Source: CADAWZ01 sp045114665
GTDB taxonomy: Bacteria; Vulcanimicrobiota; CADAWZ01
Direction of reading: 5' to 3'
Assembly (NCBI GenBank): GCA_045114665.1
Contig: JBGUKW010000013.1
Location: 1-32,628, forward strand
Length of the DNA stretch: 32,628 nucleotides
Positions 1-7,999 of this stretch are shown in pieces. The notes under the pieces are model-generated. The model worked only from the letters and a program-made list of their open reading frames with translations, ran no database searches and had not been told where the DNA came from. Both the position numbers and the translations under genes were made by a program. The stretch's first letter is position 1. Each line of letters begins with the position of its first letter.

Positions 1-21
1 TATTATAATATTTTTAGTTTG

Positions 22-309
22 TCAATATATTTTTATTGTTTTTTCAAAAAAATAACGGACTTTCATCTCGGATATAAGTAACCGAGAATTCCCGTCCGTT
101 TTCTTAAAATATCCCTTGGGTATTTTTTGAGGTGAATTCGGCAAAGGTGGGTTCATATTTGGATTATTATAAATATCAGGATTATTCCCAGCAGGATTTA
201 TGCTTACATATTCATTTTTTGAATTAGAAGCAATATTACGAAGTTTATCACAATAAGGACAAACTGTAAAATCTTTCAAACTATTATATCCACAATTACT
301 GCATTTCAT
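22..309 (-). CDS. Truncated zinc-ribbon member of the left-end paralogue cluster
   Basis: The 95-residue product starts with a zinc ribbon (CSNCGY then CPYC; Cys 3, 6, 17, 20) very like those of the two longer genes at 564-1541 and 1560-2555. An Asn/Pro-rich linker follows, then PKGYFKKT, which matches the lead-in (PREFTRT, PKGFVRT) placed just before the membrane module in those genes. From there homology stops and the remaining 27 or so residues match nothing in the paralogues. The break falls exactly on a hairpin at 54-100. No membrane helices remain, so this is probably a remnant, or at most a free zinc-ribbon fragment. The start is supported by an SD (GAGGTAAAAAT before ATG) in the same context as its paralogues. 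A mobile-type repeat separates it from the rest of the operon. Confidence 0.55.
   Translation of the reverse strand: MKCSNCGYNSLKDFTVCPYCDKLRNIASNSKNEYVSINPAGNNPDIYNNPNMNPPLPNSPQKIPKGYFKKTDGNSRLLISEMKVRYFFEKTIKIY
54..100 (-). terminator. Nested hairpin with T-run at the breakpoint of the truncated paralogue
   Basis: The outer arms AACGGAC (54-60) and GTCCGTT (94-100) enclose inner arms CTCGG (67-71) and CCGAG (82-86). On the minus strand the hairpin is followed by ATTTTTTT, so it looks like an intrinsic terminator, yet it lies inside the reading frame of the truncated gene and marks where paralogue homology ends. It could equally be the end of a small repeat element. Confidence 0.45.
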
Positions 310-329
310 ATTTTTACCTCTAACCTAAT

Positions 330-531
330 TTAACTCATTGTGATAGTTAAAAAAAATAAGTAAATAAAAAATTGCTATAAACTATCCAATATATGCCTGT
401 ATACTGCCACTTTGTCATTGCGAGGCTTGGAAATAGAGGCTATTCTGGTGTATTTTAAAATATTAATCAACTAACACAAGGCGTTATTTTACCTGTTAAA
501 TACCTAAAAAATAAATAACACAACTAATTAA
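330..531. mobile_element. MITE-like element, copy 1 (about 202 bp, TTAA at both ends)
   Basis: The element fills the gap between the fifth and sixth members of the paralogue cluster and contains no credible gene. Both ends are TTAA followed inward by related terminal inverted repeats: CTCATTGTGATAGTTA at the left end, and TTAGTTGTGTTATTTA at the right end read on the minus strand. A subterminal 14-mer, TATTTAACAGGTAA (489-502 on the minus strand), recurs exactly in copy 2 at 10513-10526. The neighbouring junction at 1542-1559 looks like an unoccupied version of the same site (GAAATTAATTGTAGG), while here TTAA appears on both sides. This supports insertion with a TTAA target duplication. No transposase is visible in the window, so any mobility would be in trans. 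Confidence 0.65.
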
Positions 532-563
532 TTTCTATCAAATGGAGTATTTATACCTTTTAT

Positions 564-1541
564 TTATTTTCCTGTTTTGACATTATAATCATATTCTACA
601 GGTATTGGGTTATCAGGAAGTCCTAAAATTTTTCTTAACTCTTGATCAAGAAATCGAGCTTCCGAATGGCTTTCAAAAGAAAGTCCTGTATTTATAATGC
701 GTAAGCCTTTTTTGTATTCAGAAGCAAATGTATCATATTTAAAAATAGGCTCTTCAACTTCTATAAAAACATTATATCCCTTCTTAGGTCCTTGTTCATT
801 ATTATTTCTATTATTTATCTTACGAGCTGTATCATGAAATAAAATGTTATTATCATATTCACGAAAAAGATTACTATAGCGACTTCTCCTTCCGCTGGGA
901 CCTGAAAAAATAAAATCTCGTTTAACATTTACATTCTTTGTAAAAAAAGAAGAGAATTTATTTGACTTTTTAGTTATATCTTGAAACCAAGACGCTTTTA
1001 TATTTGACTTTGAGATAAAATACTGTTTCATTGGGGATTTTACATAAATTCCATCTGAATTTACTTCAAAAGTAAAATTATTCATAATAGTGCTATAAGC
1101 AGAATTTATCAAAAAAGCAAATGGTGGTATAACAAGAACACTAAATAATAAATGAGTACACGATAAGTCAGCAGAAGCAAAATTTCCATTATTTAAAAAC
1201 ACCGCAGAAGAAATAAAAAATATAAGAATAATAAGAGCCCCTATAATATTAAATAACATATAGTTATAATAAAAATCTCCATCATCCATTGAATGTGAAA
1301 TTTGAAATCCTTCTGCGGTTCTTGTAAATTCCCTCGGTTGACTTGTTGGCAAATCTACAACATTTGGAAGTAAATTAGGATTATATTGAGGAACAGGCTG
1401 ACCTAATTGGTTATTTGAGATTTCATTATTAAAATTACTATTATTTTGTTGATATTGATTTTGATGTTTTACTTCTTCGCCACAATAAGGACATATTAAA
1501 AATTGTGTATCATCTTCATAGCCACAAATAGTACATTTCAT
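564..1541 (-). CDS. Zinc-ribbon / two-helix membrane protein, single-module paralogue
   Basis: The 325-residue protein has an N-terminal zinc ribbon (Cys 3, 6, 17, 20: CTICGYEDD...CPYCGE) and an Asn/Gln-rich linker to about residue 65. The lead-in PREFTRTAEGF comes next, then two hydrophobic helices, then a soluble part beginning NNFTFEVNSDGIYVKS and ending in TGLSFESHSEARFLDQ plus ELRKILGLPDNP. It is clearly a duplicate of the gene at 1560-2555, from which it is separated by 18 nt. Its stop (TAA after KTGK) comes 11 codons before the family C-terminus; the next codons in frame still read IKGINTPFDRN then stop, matching the sister's TRTPFDRN ending. It is probably the last intact member of a co-transcribed operon. 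The function is unknown; zinc binding and an inner-membrane location are inferred. Confidence 0.85.
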   Translation of the reverse strand: MKCTICGYEDDTQFLICPYCGEEVKHQNQYQQNNSNFNNEISNNQLGQPVPQYNPNLLPNVVDLPTSQPREFTRTAEGFQISHSMDDGDFYYNYMLFNIIGALIILIFFISSAVFLNNGNFASADLSCTHLLFSVLVIPPFAFLINSAYSTIMNNFTFEVNSDGIYVKSPMKQYFISKSNIKASWFQDITKKSNKFSSFFTKNVNVKRDFIFSGPSGRRSRYSNLFREYDNNILFHDTARKINNRNNNEQGPKKGYNVFIEVEEPIFKYDTFASEYKKGLRIINTGLSFESHSEARFLDQELRKILGLPDNPIPVEYDYNVKTGK

Positions 1542-1559
1542 ATTTTTATTTTCCTACAA

Positions 1560-2555
1560 TTAATTTCTATCAAATGGAGTTCTTGTATCTTGTTTTGGTT
1601 TTCCTGTTTTAAAATTATAATCATATTCTCCCTGTACAGGAGTATCAGGAAGTCCTAAAACTCTTCTAAATTCTTGATCAACAAATCGAGCTTCCGATGC
1701 ACTTTGAAAAGAAAGTCCTGTATTTATTAGGCGTAAACATTTTTTATCTTCAGAAGCAAATATGTCATTTTTAAAAATAGGTTCATGTACTTCAATAAAA
1801 ACATTATTAGCTCTTCTAACCTCTTTCTCATTGTGAAACATATCGCTATTATCTCTTTCGTGTCTATCATCAAATAAAATATCATCAAATAACCCTCTTC
1901 GTCTATATCTTCTCCTAAAGAAACTCATAAAAAACGATCCATAATTAAATTTATCAACAACTTTACTTATATTTTCAAACCAAGAAACTTTTATATTATT
2001 TCTTGGAATAAAACATTGTTTCATAAGAGATTTTACAGAAATACCTTCTGGTGATACTTCAAAAGTAAAATTATTCATTAATGTACTATATATATGATTT
2101 ATCAATGAGGAAAAAGACATAAAAAGGAAAAAACATAAAAATAAGATAAAAAAAGAACCATCAGAACTTCTCCCATTAGTTGCACATATAATAAAAAATA
2201 TAATAATAGAAAGAATACCTAAAATATTGAAAAATATATACCTATGATAAAATTCACCATCATCAACAGCATGGTTTATTTTAAATCCTGTCATAGTTCT
2301 GACAAACCCTTTTGGTTGTGTTGTTTGCAAAACATTATGAGTTACAGCACTATTTTGGGGTTGATTGATATTTGGATTAGTTGGTATAGCCCCAAAATCT
2401 CCATTATAATTAATAGGACTATTTACGGAAGAATTTATTGAATTATTTATTGAATTATTTATAACATTATTATTTTGTTGGGTAATTCTTTCACCACAAT
2501 AAGGACATACTGAAAATTGTTTATCATCTTCATAGCCACAAATGTTACAACGCAT
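1560..2555 (-). CDS. Zinc-ribbon / two-helix membrane protein, single-module paralogue
   Basis: The 331-residue protein has the same plan as its downstream neighbour: zinc ribbon (CNICGYEDD...CPYCGE), an Asn-rich linker carrying short NNSINNS-type repeats, lead-in PKGFVRTMTGF, two membrane helices at roughly 90-155, and a soluble part starting NNFTFEVSPEGISVKS. A very basic stretch (RRRYRRR) lies near residue 220. The signature TGLSFQSASEARFVDQ followed by EFRRVLGLPDTP is near the end, and the last residues are TRTPFDRN. The start has a strong SD (GGGGAGG) and lies 14 nt after the upstream stop, so translation within one operon is likely. Family name and function are unknown. Confidence 0.85.
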   Translation of the reverse strand: MRCNICGYEDDKQFSVCPYCGERITQQNNNVINNSINNSINSSVNSPINYNGDFGAIPTNPNINQPQNSAVTHNVLQTTQPKGFVRTMTGFKINHAVDDGEFYHRYIFFNILGILSIIIFFIICATNGRSSDGSFFILFLCFFLFMSFSSLINHIYSTLMNNFTFEVSPEGISVKSLMKQCFIPRNNIKVSWFENISKVVDKFNYGSFFMSFFRRRYRRRGLFDDILFDDRHERDNSDMFHNEKEVRRANNVFIEVHEPIFKNDIFASEDKKCLRLINTGLSFQSASEARFVDQEFRRVLGLPDTPVQGEYDYNFKTGKPKQDTRTPFDRN

Positions 2556-2569
2556 ATTTTTCCTCCCCT

Positions 2570-3886
2570 TTAAATTCCTAAAACTTTTTTAAATTGATAT
2601 TTCAAAAATTTTCCAGTAATAACATAATCAAATGAAACACCTGTAAAAATTGTACCTTTTAACTTTCTTCTATTGATAACAATATCATTTTTCAATTTAA
2701 TATAAACACCATTAGGACGAATATCATGAGGATCATAAGTATACCTCTTACCTCTTACTATTGGGGCAACATATTTTTTAGGGTCTGGGATTTCTTTTAC
2801 AATAACAGAAGAAATATCTGAAGCAGAGACATGAGATATATTTGAATTATTGATATCATCAACAAAAAATAAATCTATTCCATTTTCATTTACATTTACT
2901 TCTCTAACTTTTCTATAATTTATTTTATTTGATATAAAATTTAAAATATAAGGTAATACGAAAACAAAAAATATAAGAAAAATAAAATAAGCGACTTTAC
3001 TTTTACCAATAAATTTTTCAAAATTAAAAACAATAAAAAACAGTGTCGCAAAATAAATAATAACAGCAAAGATCAAATACAATAATTTTATTCTATCTTT
3101 GTAAATAAGATCACCTGCAGGTATATTTTTTCCTACCAATTTAAATCCACTGTCAGTATAAAAAAAACTATATTGATATGGAAATACAATCTCTTGTTTA
3201 TCAATAGGTTTATTTTTTTCAAATTCTCCATAACTAACAGTATTAGTTATAAAAGAATCAATTTTTTTAGAATGTCTTTCTATAACTATTTCTGCATTTA
3301 TTGAATCCAAACTATCAGAACTATCAGAACAAATATCAACTATTTCTTGTTTGTCAATAATTATTGGTTTATATTCTCTATCAATTTCTTTGTGTTCAAG
3401 TCCTAAAATTTTTTCAAATTCATTTTGCAAAAATTTTGCAGACTCATAATAATGAGTAGAAACAATATGAATAATTCTTAAATTCTTTCTATAATCTCTA
3501 AAAATATCACTATTAACTAAAATATATAGTTTATAATTCCTATCTCCTTTTACAACAAAAAATTGACTTATTGATTTGTTGGAAATAAAGATATTCTTTT
3601 TGGAATCATTTACAAAATCAATATTCAATCCAAAGTTATTTACAACAATATCACATCGTGAAATAAACTTATAATATTTTAAACTTAAAAATGGTTGTCC
3701 AACAACGATAATAAGTAGTATCGATATCGAGAAAAAATTAGGCATAGAATTACGAAAGAAATAAAAATACATCATAATCTCTACAATCATTGGGATTAAT
3801 GCAAAAAAAAATATAAATAATTGTTTTTTATATCTGTATTTTTCCCCTAAATTGCCTATATTCTCATCTACTGAATATCTAACCAT
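2570..3886 (-). CDS. Two-module membrane protein of the paralogue cluster, no zinc ribbon
   Basis: The 438-residue protein holds two copies of the module without the N-terminal zinc ribbon. Module 1 (about 15-170) has two hydrophobic segments, a soluble part with NNFGLNIDF, and the ending NEFEKILGLEHKEIDREY. A polar linker with a Ser/Asp run (SDSSDSLDS) follows. Module 2 (about 225-438) begins FPYQYSFFYTDSGFKLVG, has two more helices, then ENGIDLFF, and ends FTGVSFDYVITGKFLKYQ then FKKVLGI. The lead-in, GI-strand and signature order match the single-module genes, which supports internal duplication. It lies 14 nt from both neighbours. Four membrane helices and an inner-membrane location are predicted by eye; the function is unknown. 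Confidence 0.83.
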   Translation of the reverse strand: MVRYSVDENIGNLGEKYRYKKQLFIFFFALIPMIVEIMMYFYFFRNSMPNFFSISILLIIVVGQPFLSLKYYKFISRCDIVVNNFGLNIDFVNDSKKNIFISNKSISQFFVVKGDRNYKLYILVNSDIFRDYRKNLRIIHIVSTHYYESAKFLQNEFEKILGLEHKEIDREYKPIIIDKQEIVDICSDSSDSLDSINAEIVIERHSKKIDSFITNTVSYGEFEKNKPIDKQEIVFPYQYSFFYTDSGFKLVGKNIPAGDLIYKDRIKLLYLIFAVIIYFATLFFIVFNFEKFIGKSKVAYFIFLIFFVFVLPYILNFISNKINYRKVREVNVNENGIDLFFVDDINNSNISHVSASDISSVIVKEIPDPKKYVAPIVRGKRYTYDPHDIRPNGVYIKLKNDIVINRRKLKGTIFTGVSFDYVITGKFLKYQFKKVLGI

Positions 3887-3900
3887 AAAATATTTAGCCT

Positions 3901-5178
3901 CTATTTAACATTTCTTTCCAAAAGTCTATTTATTCTAAACGATATGTATTCAGCTTCCTCAAAAGTCAAACTGTGCATCAAAACAGTATAATCAAATCTA
4001 TTATTTACATTTGGATATAATTTTACACAATATATGCGAATAAATGCAGGATCTCCACTTGTTGAAAAACCAAAAGAAGTAATCCCTCCCTCTTTATTTT
4101 GATAATAATAGACTGTTTTTCCGTCCCGTTCTTGTTCTTCAGGAATTGCTTGGGAATTGGAATCAAGATTTATCTGTTTTTCTTTATCTGGTTTTTTACC
4201 AATTATATTCGAGTCAGAAATTTTCAATGTTTTACCATCAATTAAAAAACTTGAAATCTTTTTAAACAATAAAAAGTTAAATTCTCTCTTTAAGAAAAAT
4301 TCTTGATCATCATCTTTAAGTATAAATAAATTTTTTGTGAACTCAGGCTTTGGAAGTTCTTGACCCTTGAGATTATCTTTTACTGTCGTATATTGTTTTT
4401 TTGAAAATTCAAATTCATCTTCAACTGGTCTATCTGGGATACCAAGAATTTTTTCAAACTCTTGTTCAAGAAAACGAACTTCTTTTGGATTTGTCATTTG
4501 AATACCTAAATCTATTTTATTTGTTGACCTATTTTTATCTTTTCCAACAAAAACATCTTTAACCGTTTTAATAAATAATTTATATGTATATACAAAGGCA
4601 TTAGAACTATTACGAGAAGAAGAAGTATAAACTTTTTTTACAAAATAAAACTGGTATATATCATCTTTAGAAAGATGAACAAAATTTTCTTCTTTTATAT
4701 TATAGACCTTAACTTCATTTGGAGTTACCGAAATAGTTAAATGTTCTCTATTTAAAATAGACATTATAACATTATAAAAAACTGTCACAAAAATAGAAGA
4801 GATAAAAATAAATATACCTATAGAGAACAAAGCAATGATACAAGATAAATCTGTTCCAAAAACTAACATCAATGTAAATAAAATAAAACAAAAAATTAAT
4901 ATAACAAAAATTATCGGTCCTATTTTAAACAAATCAAATTTTTTATCTGCAACAAAATTTGGTTCTATACTTATATAATCAAAAACAGCACCATTGTCAG
5001 TATATGAAAAAGAATAACCTTGAGGGAATGAAACATCGTTCAAAGTCAAATCTTCCAAAATTCTCTCTGCATTTTGTTTATCAGTTTGAGAATTACTGTT
5101 ATTTTCCATTGCTTCTGTGCCACAAGAAGGGCAAAATTTACAATCACCAATATTTGTTCCACAATTTCTACAATACAA
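3901..5178 (-). CDS. Zinc-ribbon membrane protein with one full and one helix-less module
   Basis: I place the start at a TTG (5176-5178), because GGAGG lies 7 nt upstream and this gives MYCRNCGTNIG, a zinc ribbon at the very N-terminus exactly as in the paralogues. An earlier TTG at 5211 would overlap the upstream gene and has no such SD. The 425-residue product has the ribbon (CRNCG...CPSCG), lead-in FPQGYSFSYTDNG, two long hydrophobic segments, a soluble part with VTPNEVKVYN, and MTNPKEVRFLEQ plus EFEKILGIPDRP. The second half looks like a degraded module that has lost its helices: it is polar and ends in a weaker signature (LMHSLTFEEAEYISFRINRL). It lies 17 nt after the upstream stop. The function is unknown. 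Confidence 0.82.
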   Translation of the reverse strand: MYCRNCGTNIGDCKFCPSCGTEAMENNSNSQTDKQNAERILEDLTLNDVSFPQGYSFSYTDNGAVFDYISIEPNFVADKKFDLFKIGPIIFVILIFCFILFTLMLVFGTDLSCIIALFSIGIFIFISSIFVTVFYNVIMSILNREHLTISVTPNEVKVYNIKEENFVHLSKDDIYQFYFVKKVYTSSSRNSSNAFVYTYKLFIKTVKDVFVGKDKNRSTNKIDLGIQMTNPKEVRFLEQEFEKILGIPDRPVEDEFEFSKKQYTTVKDNLKGQELPKPEFTKNLFILKDDDQEFFLKREFNFLLFKKISSFLIDGKTLKISDSNIIGKKPDKEKQINLDSNSQAIPEEQERDGKTVYYYQNKEGGITSFGFSTSGDPAFIRIYCVKLYPNVNNRFDYTVLMHSLTFEEAEYISFRINRLLERNVK

Positions 5179-5195
5179 CTTCTTTCCTCCAAATG

Positions 5196-6413
5196 TTAAA
5201 TAATTTTCCAAATACTTTCAAACTTCTGTTTTATTTTTATTGCTGTATCTTCAGTCATAAAAGATAATCCAGTAAAAATTTTTTGTAAAACCCTATCTTT
5301 TTCAATAAAAATTTTATTTTTTCCAACCAAATATATATCATATGTGTTATAAGAAGGAGAATATTTTCCACCCTCATGTCTTATTTTCAGAATTTCAACA
5401 TTTGAAATTTCATTCTGAGATATTTTAATTGATTCTTTTTGTTTACCATTAAGAGGTTTGAAATCAACAACAATTCCTTCACTATTTATAGAAATTTTTC
5501 TCAATTTATTACTCGGATTCATAATATCTGAAGAAAAGAACAAACCTGTAGATAAAAATACAAGAAATAAAACAGGAAAAACAACTAAAAAATTTTCATT
5601 ATTAAATATTTTTATGCTCAATATTTCTTGTAAAAATATAATAATAAAAAAAATGACAAAAAATATAAAACTAATAATAAAAAAAATACTACCTATGGGA
5701 TTACTTCCAAAATTTCCACTTGGTATTTCACCTTCAAAGAAAAAGCCCTCAGATGTTTCCCTATAAATATATTCTTTAGGCAAATGTAAATTATCTGCAA
5801 AAGAGTCATCAATATTATTTTGATTTTTAATTTTAATAGTATTTTCTTCTGAAGTTAAAATATTATTTATCTCATCTAATAAAAGAGTAGCCTTTTGTTT
5901 TTCTATAACAATACCTGTCGTTATAAATCCAAATTTTTTAATACCATTTATTTCAACATATAAATCTTGTTTCAAAGAAATAATTAATTGCATTAAATCA
6001 TTTCTAAAAGAACATTTATCAATTACATTTTGAGGTATATTTATTTTTTTATCAAAATATTTAAAATTTATATCTATCCCATTTGGAGTTACTATAAAAG
6101 TACCTTTTCTTAGATTTTTATTATAATTATAAAAAACAATAAACAAAAATATTTGTGTTGCTATACTGATAAAAATAAGCAACATGCCTAAATTATCACT
6201 ATGTAATTGTTCTGCTCCATAAGTATAACCAAAACAACAAAAAATAAGTCCACCAATCAATATTAAAATATATATTAGGAAATTGAATAAAATTCTTATA
6301 AAATTAAAATTATATGCAATATCTCCGCCAACAATATATTCAATTCTTAGTTCATTATTATTTTTTGTAAAAGAATAATTTCTCAATTCTTGTAAATAAT
6401 CAATTTTTCCCAT
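5196..6413 (-). CDS. Two-module membrane protein, first gene of the paralogue operon
   Basis: The 405-residue protein has two modules and no zinc ribbon. Module 1 (about 10-190) has lead-in YSFTKNNNELRIEY, two long hydrophobic helices, then FIVTPNGIDINFKYFDKK and FITTGIVIEKQKATLLLDE. Module 2 (about 205-405) has LPKEYIYRETSEGFFFEG, two helices, ISINSEGIVVDF and ends IFTGLSFMTEDTAIKIKQ. The shared order with the four downstream genes shows common descent. It is the promoter-proximal gene, since a terminator at 6531-6577 lies just upstream. The ATG has a short AGG-type SD. By shape (two helices plus a beta-rich soluble part) it resembles bacterial PH-like or YcxB-like membrane proteins, but that comparison is only structural intuition. 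Confidence 0.83.
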   Translation of the reverse strand: MGKIDYLQELRNYSFTKNNNELRIEYIVGGDIAYNFNFIRILFNFLIYILILIGGLIFCCFGYTYGAEQLHSDNLGMLLIFISIATQIFLFIVFYNYNKNLRKGTFIVTPNGIDINFKYFDKKINIPQNVIDKCSFRNDLMQLIISLKQDLYVEINGIKKFGFITTGIVIEKQKATLLLDEINNILTSEENTIKIKNQNNIDDSFADNLHLPKEYIYRETSEGFFFEGEIPSGNFGSNPIGSIFFIISFIFFVIFFIIIFLQEILSIKIFNNENFLVVFPVLFLVFLSTGLFFSSDIMNPSNKLRKISINSEGIVVDFKPLNGKQKESIKISQNEISNVEILKIRHEGGKYSPSYNTYDIYLVGKNKIFIEKDRVLQKIFTGLSFMTEDTAIKIKQKFESIWKII

Positions 6414-6530
6414 AAAACCTCATTAATATTTAGTTGTTAAATAATTTAACAGATTATTTAATTTTCAAGTTAATAAATAATATTATAAAATTCTACAAAA
6501 AGAATAAAGAATCTTTTATAAAAATAAAAA
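6414..6530 (-). other. AT-rich leader of the paralogue operon
   Basis: This is about 117 bases of nearly pure A/T between the terminator and the first ATG. Several TATAAT- and TATTTA-like hexamers occur, and TTGAAA lies about 19 nt upstream of one TATTTA. The stretch probably contains the operon promoter, but the composition makes any single choice unreliable. Confidence 0.3.
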
Positions 6531-6577
6531 AAAACTTCTATTTTAGTTACTATTAGTAATCAAAAAATAGAAGTTTT
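6531..6577 (-). terminator. Strong intrinsic terminator after the trpS-TSCPD unit
   Basis: A 14-bp perfect stem (AAAACTTCTATTTT at 6531-6544 with AAAATAGAAGTTTT at 6564-6577) carries an inner TTACT/AGTAA stem in its loop. On the minus strand it is followed by a long T-run. It lies 24 bases past the stop of the TSCPD gene and isolates that unit from the paralogue operon. Confidence 0.85.
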
Positions 6578-6600
6578 TAGTTCAAATGCCTGTTTGTAAT

Positions 6601-6849
6601 TTATGCGTGTTTTGCCTTATATTCTTTTAATGCTCTTGCAAGCTGATCAGGACAAGATGTTGGACGACCACCACAAGAAATTCCCTCTAATGTTGCAATA
6701 ATATCATCAATTTTCTTACCTTTTACAAGTCTTGAAATTCCTTGAAGATTTCCATTACAACCACCAGTAAAAGCGACTTCTTTTAAAGTATCTCCATCAA
6801 CTTCAAAATTTATAGCTGTTGAACAGGTTCCCTTTGTTTTGTAAATCAT
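6601..6849 (-). CDS. TSCPD domain protein (four-Cys, TIGR03905-like)
   Basis: The 82-residue protein carries the TSCPD signature at residues 64-68 and four Cys at 9, 31, 59 and 66 in the pattern of the TIGR03905 four-Cys family, with CNGNLQGISRLVKG in the middle. Related TSCPD domains also occur at the C-terminus of some B12-dependent ribonucleotide reductases, and the free-standing proteins are typical of anaerobes. Metal or Fe-S binding by the Cys set is plausible but unproven. It follows trpS after 25 nt and is closed by a strong terminator, so the two are probably co-transcribed. The biochemical role is unknown. Confidence 0.88.
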   Translation of the reverse strand: MIYKTKGTCSTAINFEVDGDTLKEVAFTGGCNGNLQGISRLVKGKKIDDIIATLEGISCGGRPTSCPDQLARALKEYKAKHA

Positions 6850-6874
6850 TTATTTATCCTCCATCCAATATTTA

Positions 6875-7882
6875 TTAACGAGGTATAAACCCAACTTTTT
6901 TATAAACTTTTGCAAGTGTTTTTTCTGCAATATATGAAGCCTTTTTAGCTCCTTCTTTATATACATTTTCTAAATATGACTTATCGGCTAAAAGTTCCAA
7001 CGCTTTTTCTCTTATTGGACGAATTGATTCAATTACAGCCTCACCTACAGCAGGTTTAAAAATACCATATCCCTTGCCGTCAAATTCTTTCTCAATTTCT
7101 TCAAAAGTCTTGCCTGTTACAGAAGAATATATATTCATAAGATTTGAAACACCAGGTTTCTTTTCTTTGTCAAAATAGACACAATGTCCTACTTCACTAT
7201 CTGTAACAGCTCTTTTAAATTTACGAGCAATCTCTTCAGGCTTATCCATTAAAAATACACAACCAGCAGGAGAAGATTTTGACATCTTATTTTCAGGAGA
7301 AGCTAAACAATAAATTCTTGCCCCAACTTTTGAAATAAGAGGTTCAGGCATTTTAAATACATTGCCATAAATTCCATTAAATCTATTTGCAATATCTCTT
7401 GTTATCTCTACATGCTGTTTTTGATCTTCTCCCACAGGAACATAATCTGCTTGATAAAGAAGAATATCTGCCGCCATAAGTGCTGGATATGTAAATAAAC
7501 CTGCATTCACATTGTCGCTGTGTTTTGCAGATTTATCTTTAAACTGTGTCATTCTCGACAATTCACCAAACATGACATAACAATTCAACACCCATGCAAG
7601 CTGTGCATGTGCAGGGACATGTGATTGAATAAAAAGAGTATTTTTCTCAGGATCAAGACCACAAGCAATGTAAAGTGCAAGCTGTGTCAATGTTCTTTTT
7701 CTGAGTTCAGCTGGGTCTTGTCTTACAGTAATTGTATGCAAATCAGCCATAAAATAATAACAATCATAATCATTTACACGGTCAGCCCAATTTTTTATTG
7801 CTCCCAAATAATTTCCCAAATGAAGTTCTCCACTTGGCTGAATTCCAGAGAGCATTCTTTTCTTTTCTTCCATTTTTAACAT
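6875..7882 (-). CDS. trpS: Tryptophan--tRNA ligase
   Basis: The 335-residue class I aminoacyl-tRNA synthetase charges tRNA-Trp with tryptophan using ATP. The HIGH-like motif is at residues 16-24 (PSGELHLGN) and the KMSKS loop is at 199-203. GEDQKQHVEITRDIANRFN, typical of TrpRS, lies between them, and the length matches bacterial TrpRS. Two ATGs are possible (residues 1 and 4), with AAGGA just upstream; the exact start is uncertain by three codons. A good promoter ends about 25 nt upstream of the ATG, so the leader is only about 20 nt and leaves no room for a T-box. It heads a two-gene unit with the TSCPD gene. Confidence 0.97.
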   Translation of the reverse strand: MLKMEEKKRMLSGIQPSGELHLGNYLGAIKNWADRVNDYDCYYFMADLHTITVRQDPAELRKRTLTQLALYIACGLDPEKNTLFIQSHVPAHAQLAWVLNCYVMFGELSRMTQFKDKSAKHSDNVNAGLFTYPALMAADILLYQADYVPVGEDQKQHVEITRDIANRFNGIYGNVFKMPEPLISKVGARIYCLASPENKMSKSSPAGCVFLMDKPEEIARKFKRAVTDSEVGHCVYFDKEKKPGVSNLMNIYSSVTGKTFEEIEKEFDGKGYGIFKPAVGEAVIESIRPIREKALELLADKSYLENVYKEGAKKASYIAEKTLAKVYKKVGFIPR

Positions 7883-7907
7883 ATTTCCTTAACAACTATT
7901 TTTTAGA

Positions 7908-7936
7908 ATTATAATACAAAATAATCTTTTTTTCAA
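7908..7936 (-). promoter_or_regulatory. Sigma70-type promoter of trpS
   Basis: TTGAAA (7931-7936) and TATAAT (7908-7913) are separated by exactly 17 nt on the minus strand. They sit between the upstream terminator and the trpS start. The predicted transcript begins near 7901. Confidence 0.7.
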
Positions 7937-7950
7937 TAGATAACATAAAT

Positions 7951-7984
7951 AAAAAAGTGGCATAAAAATTTACACCACTTTTTT
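7951..7984 (-). terminator. Intrinsic terminator after the YcxB-like gene
   Basis: Arms AAAAAAGTGG (7951-7960) and CCACTTTTTT (7975-7984) form a 10-bp stem with a short loop. T-runs on both sides would make it work in either direction. It ends the prfB-side transcript. Confidence 0.82.
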
Positions 7985-7999
7985 ATATTTTTATTTTTT

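Noticed and set aside
412..425. GTCATTGCGAGG inside element copy 1, like a widespread interspersed repeat end
   Set aside because: Only about a dozen bases match, with no partner inverted copy; chance or a fossil cannot be told apart.
7883..7950. T-box leader for trpS
   Set aside because: The promoter leaves only about 20 nt of leader, far too short.
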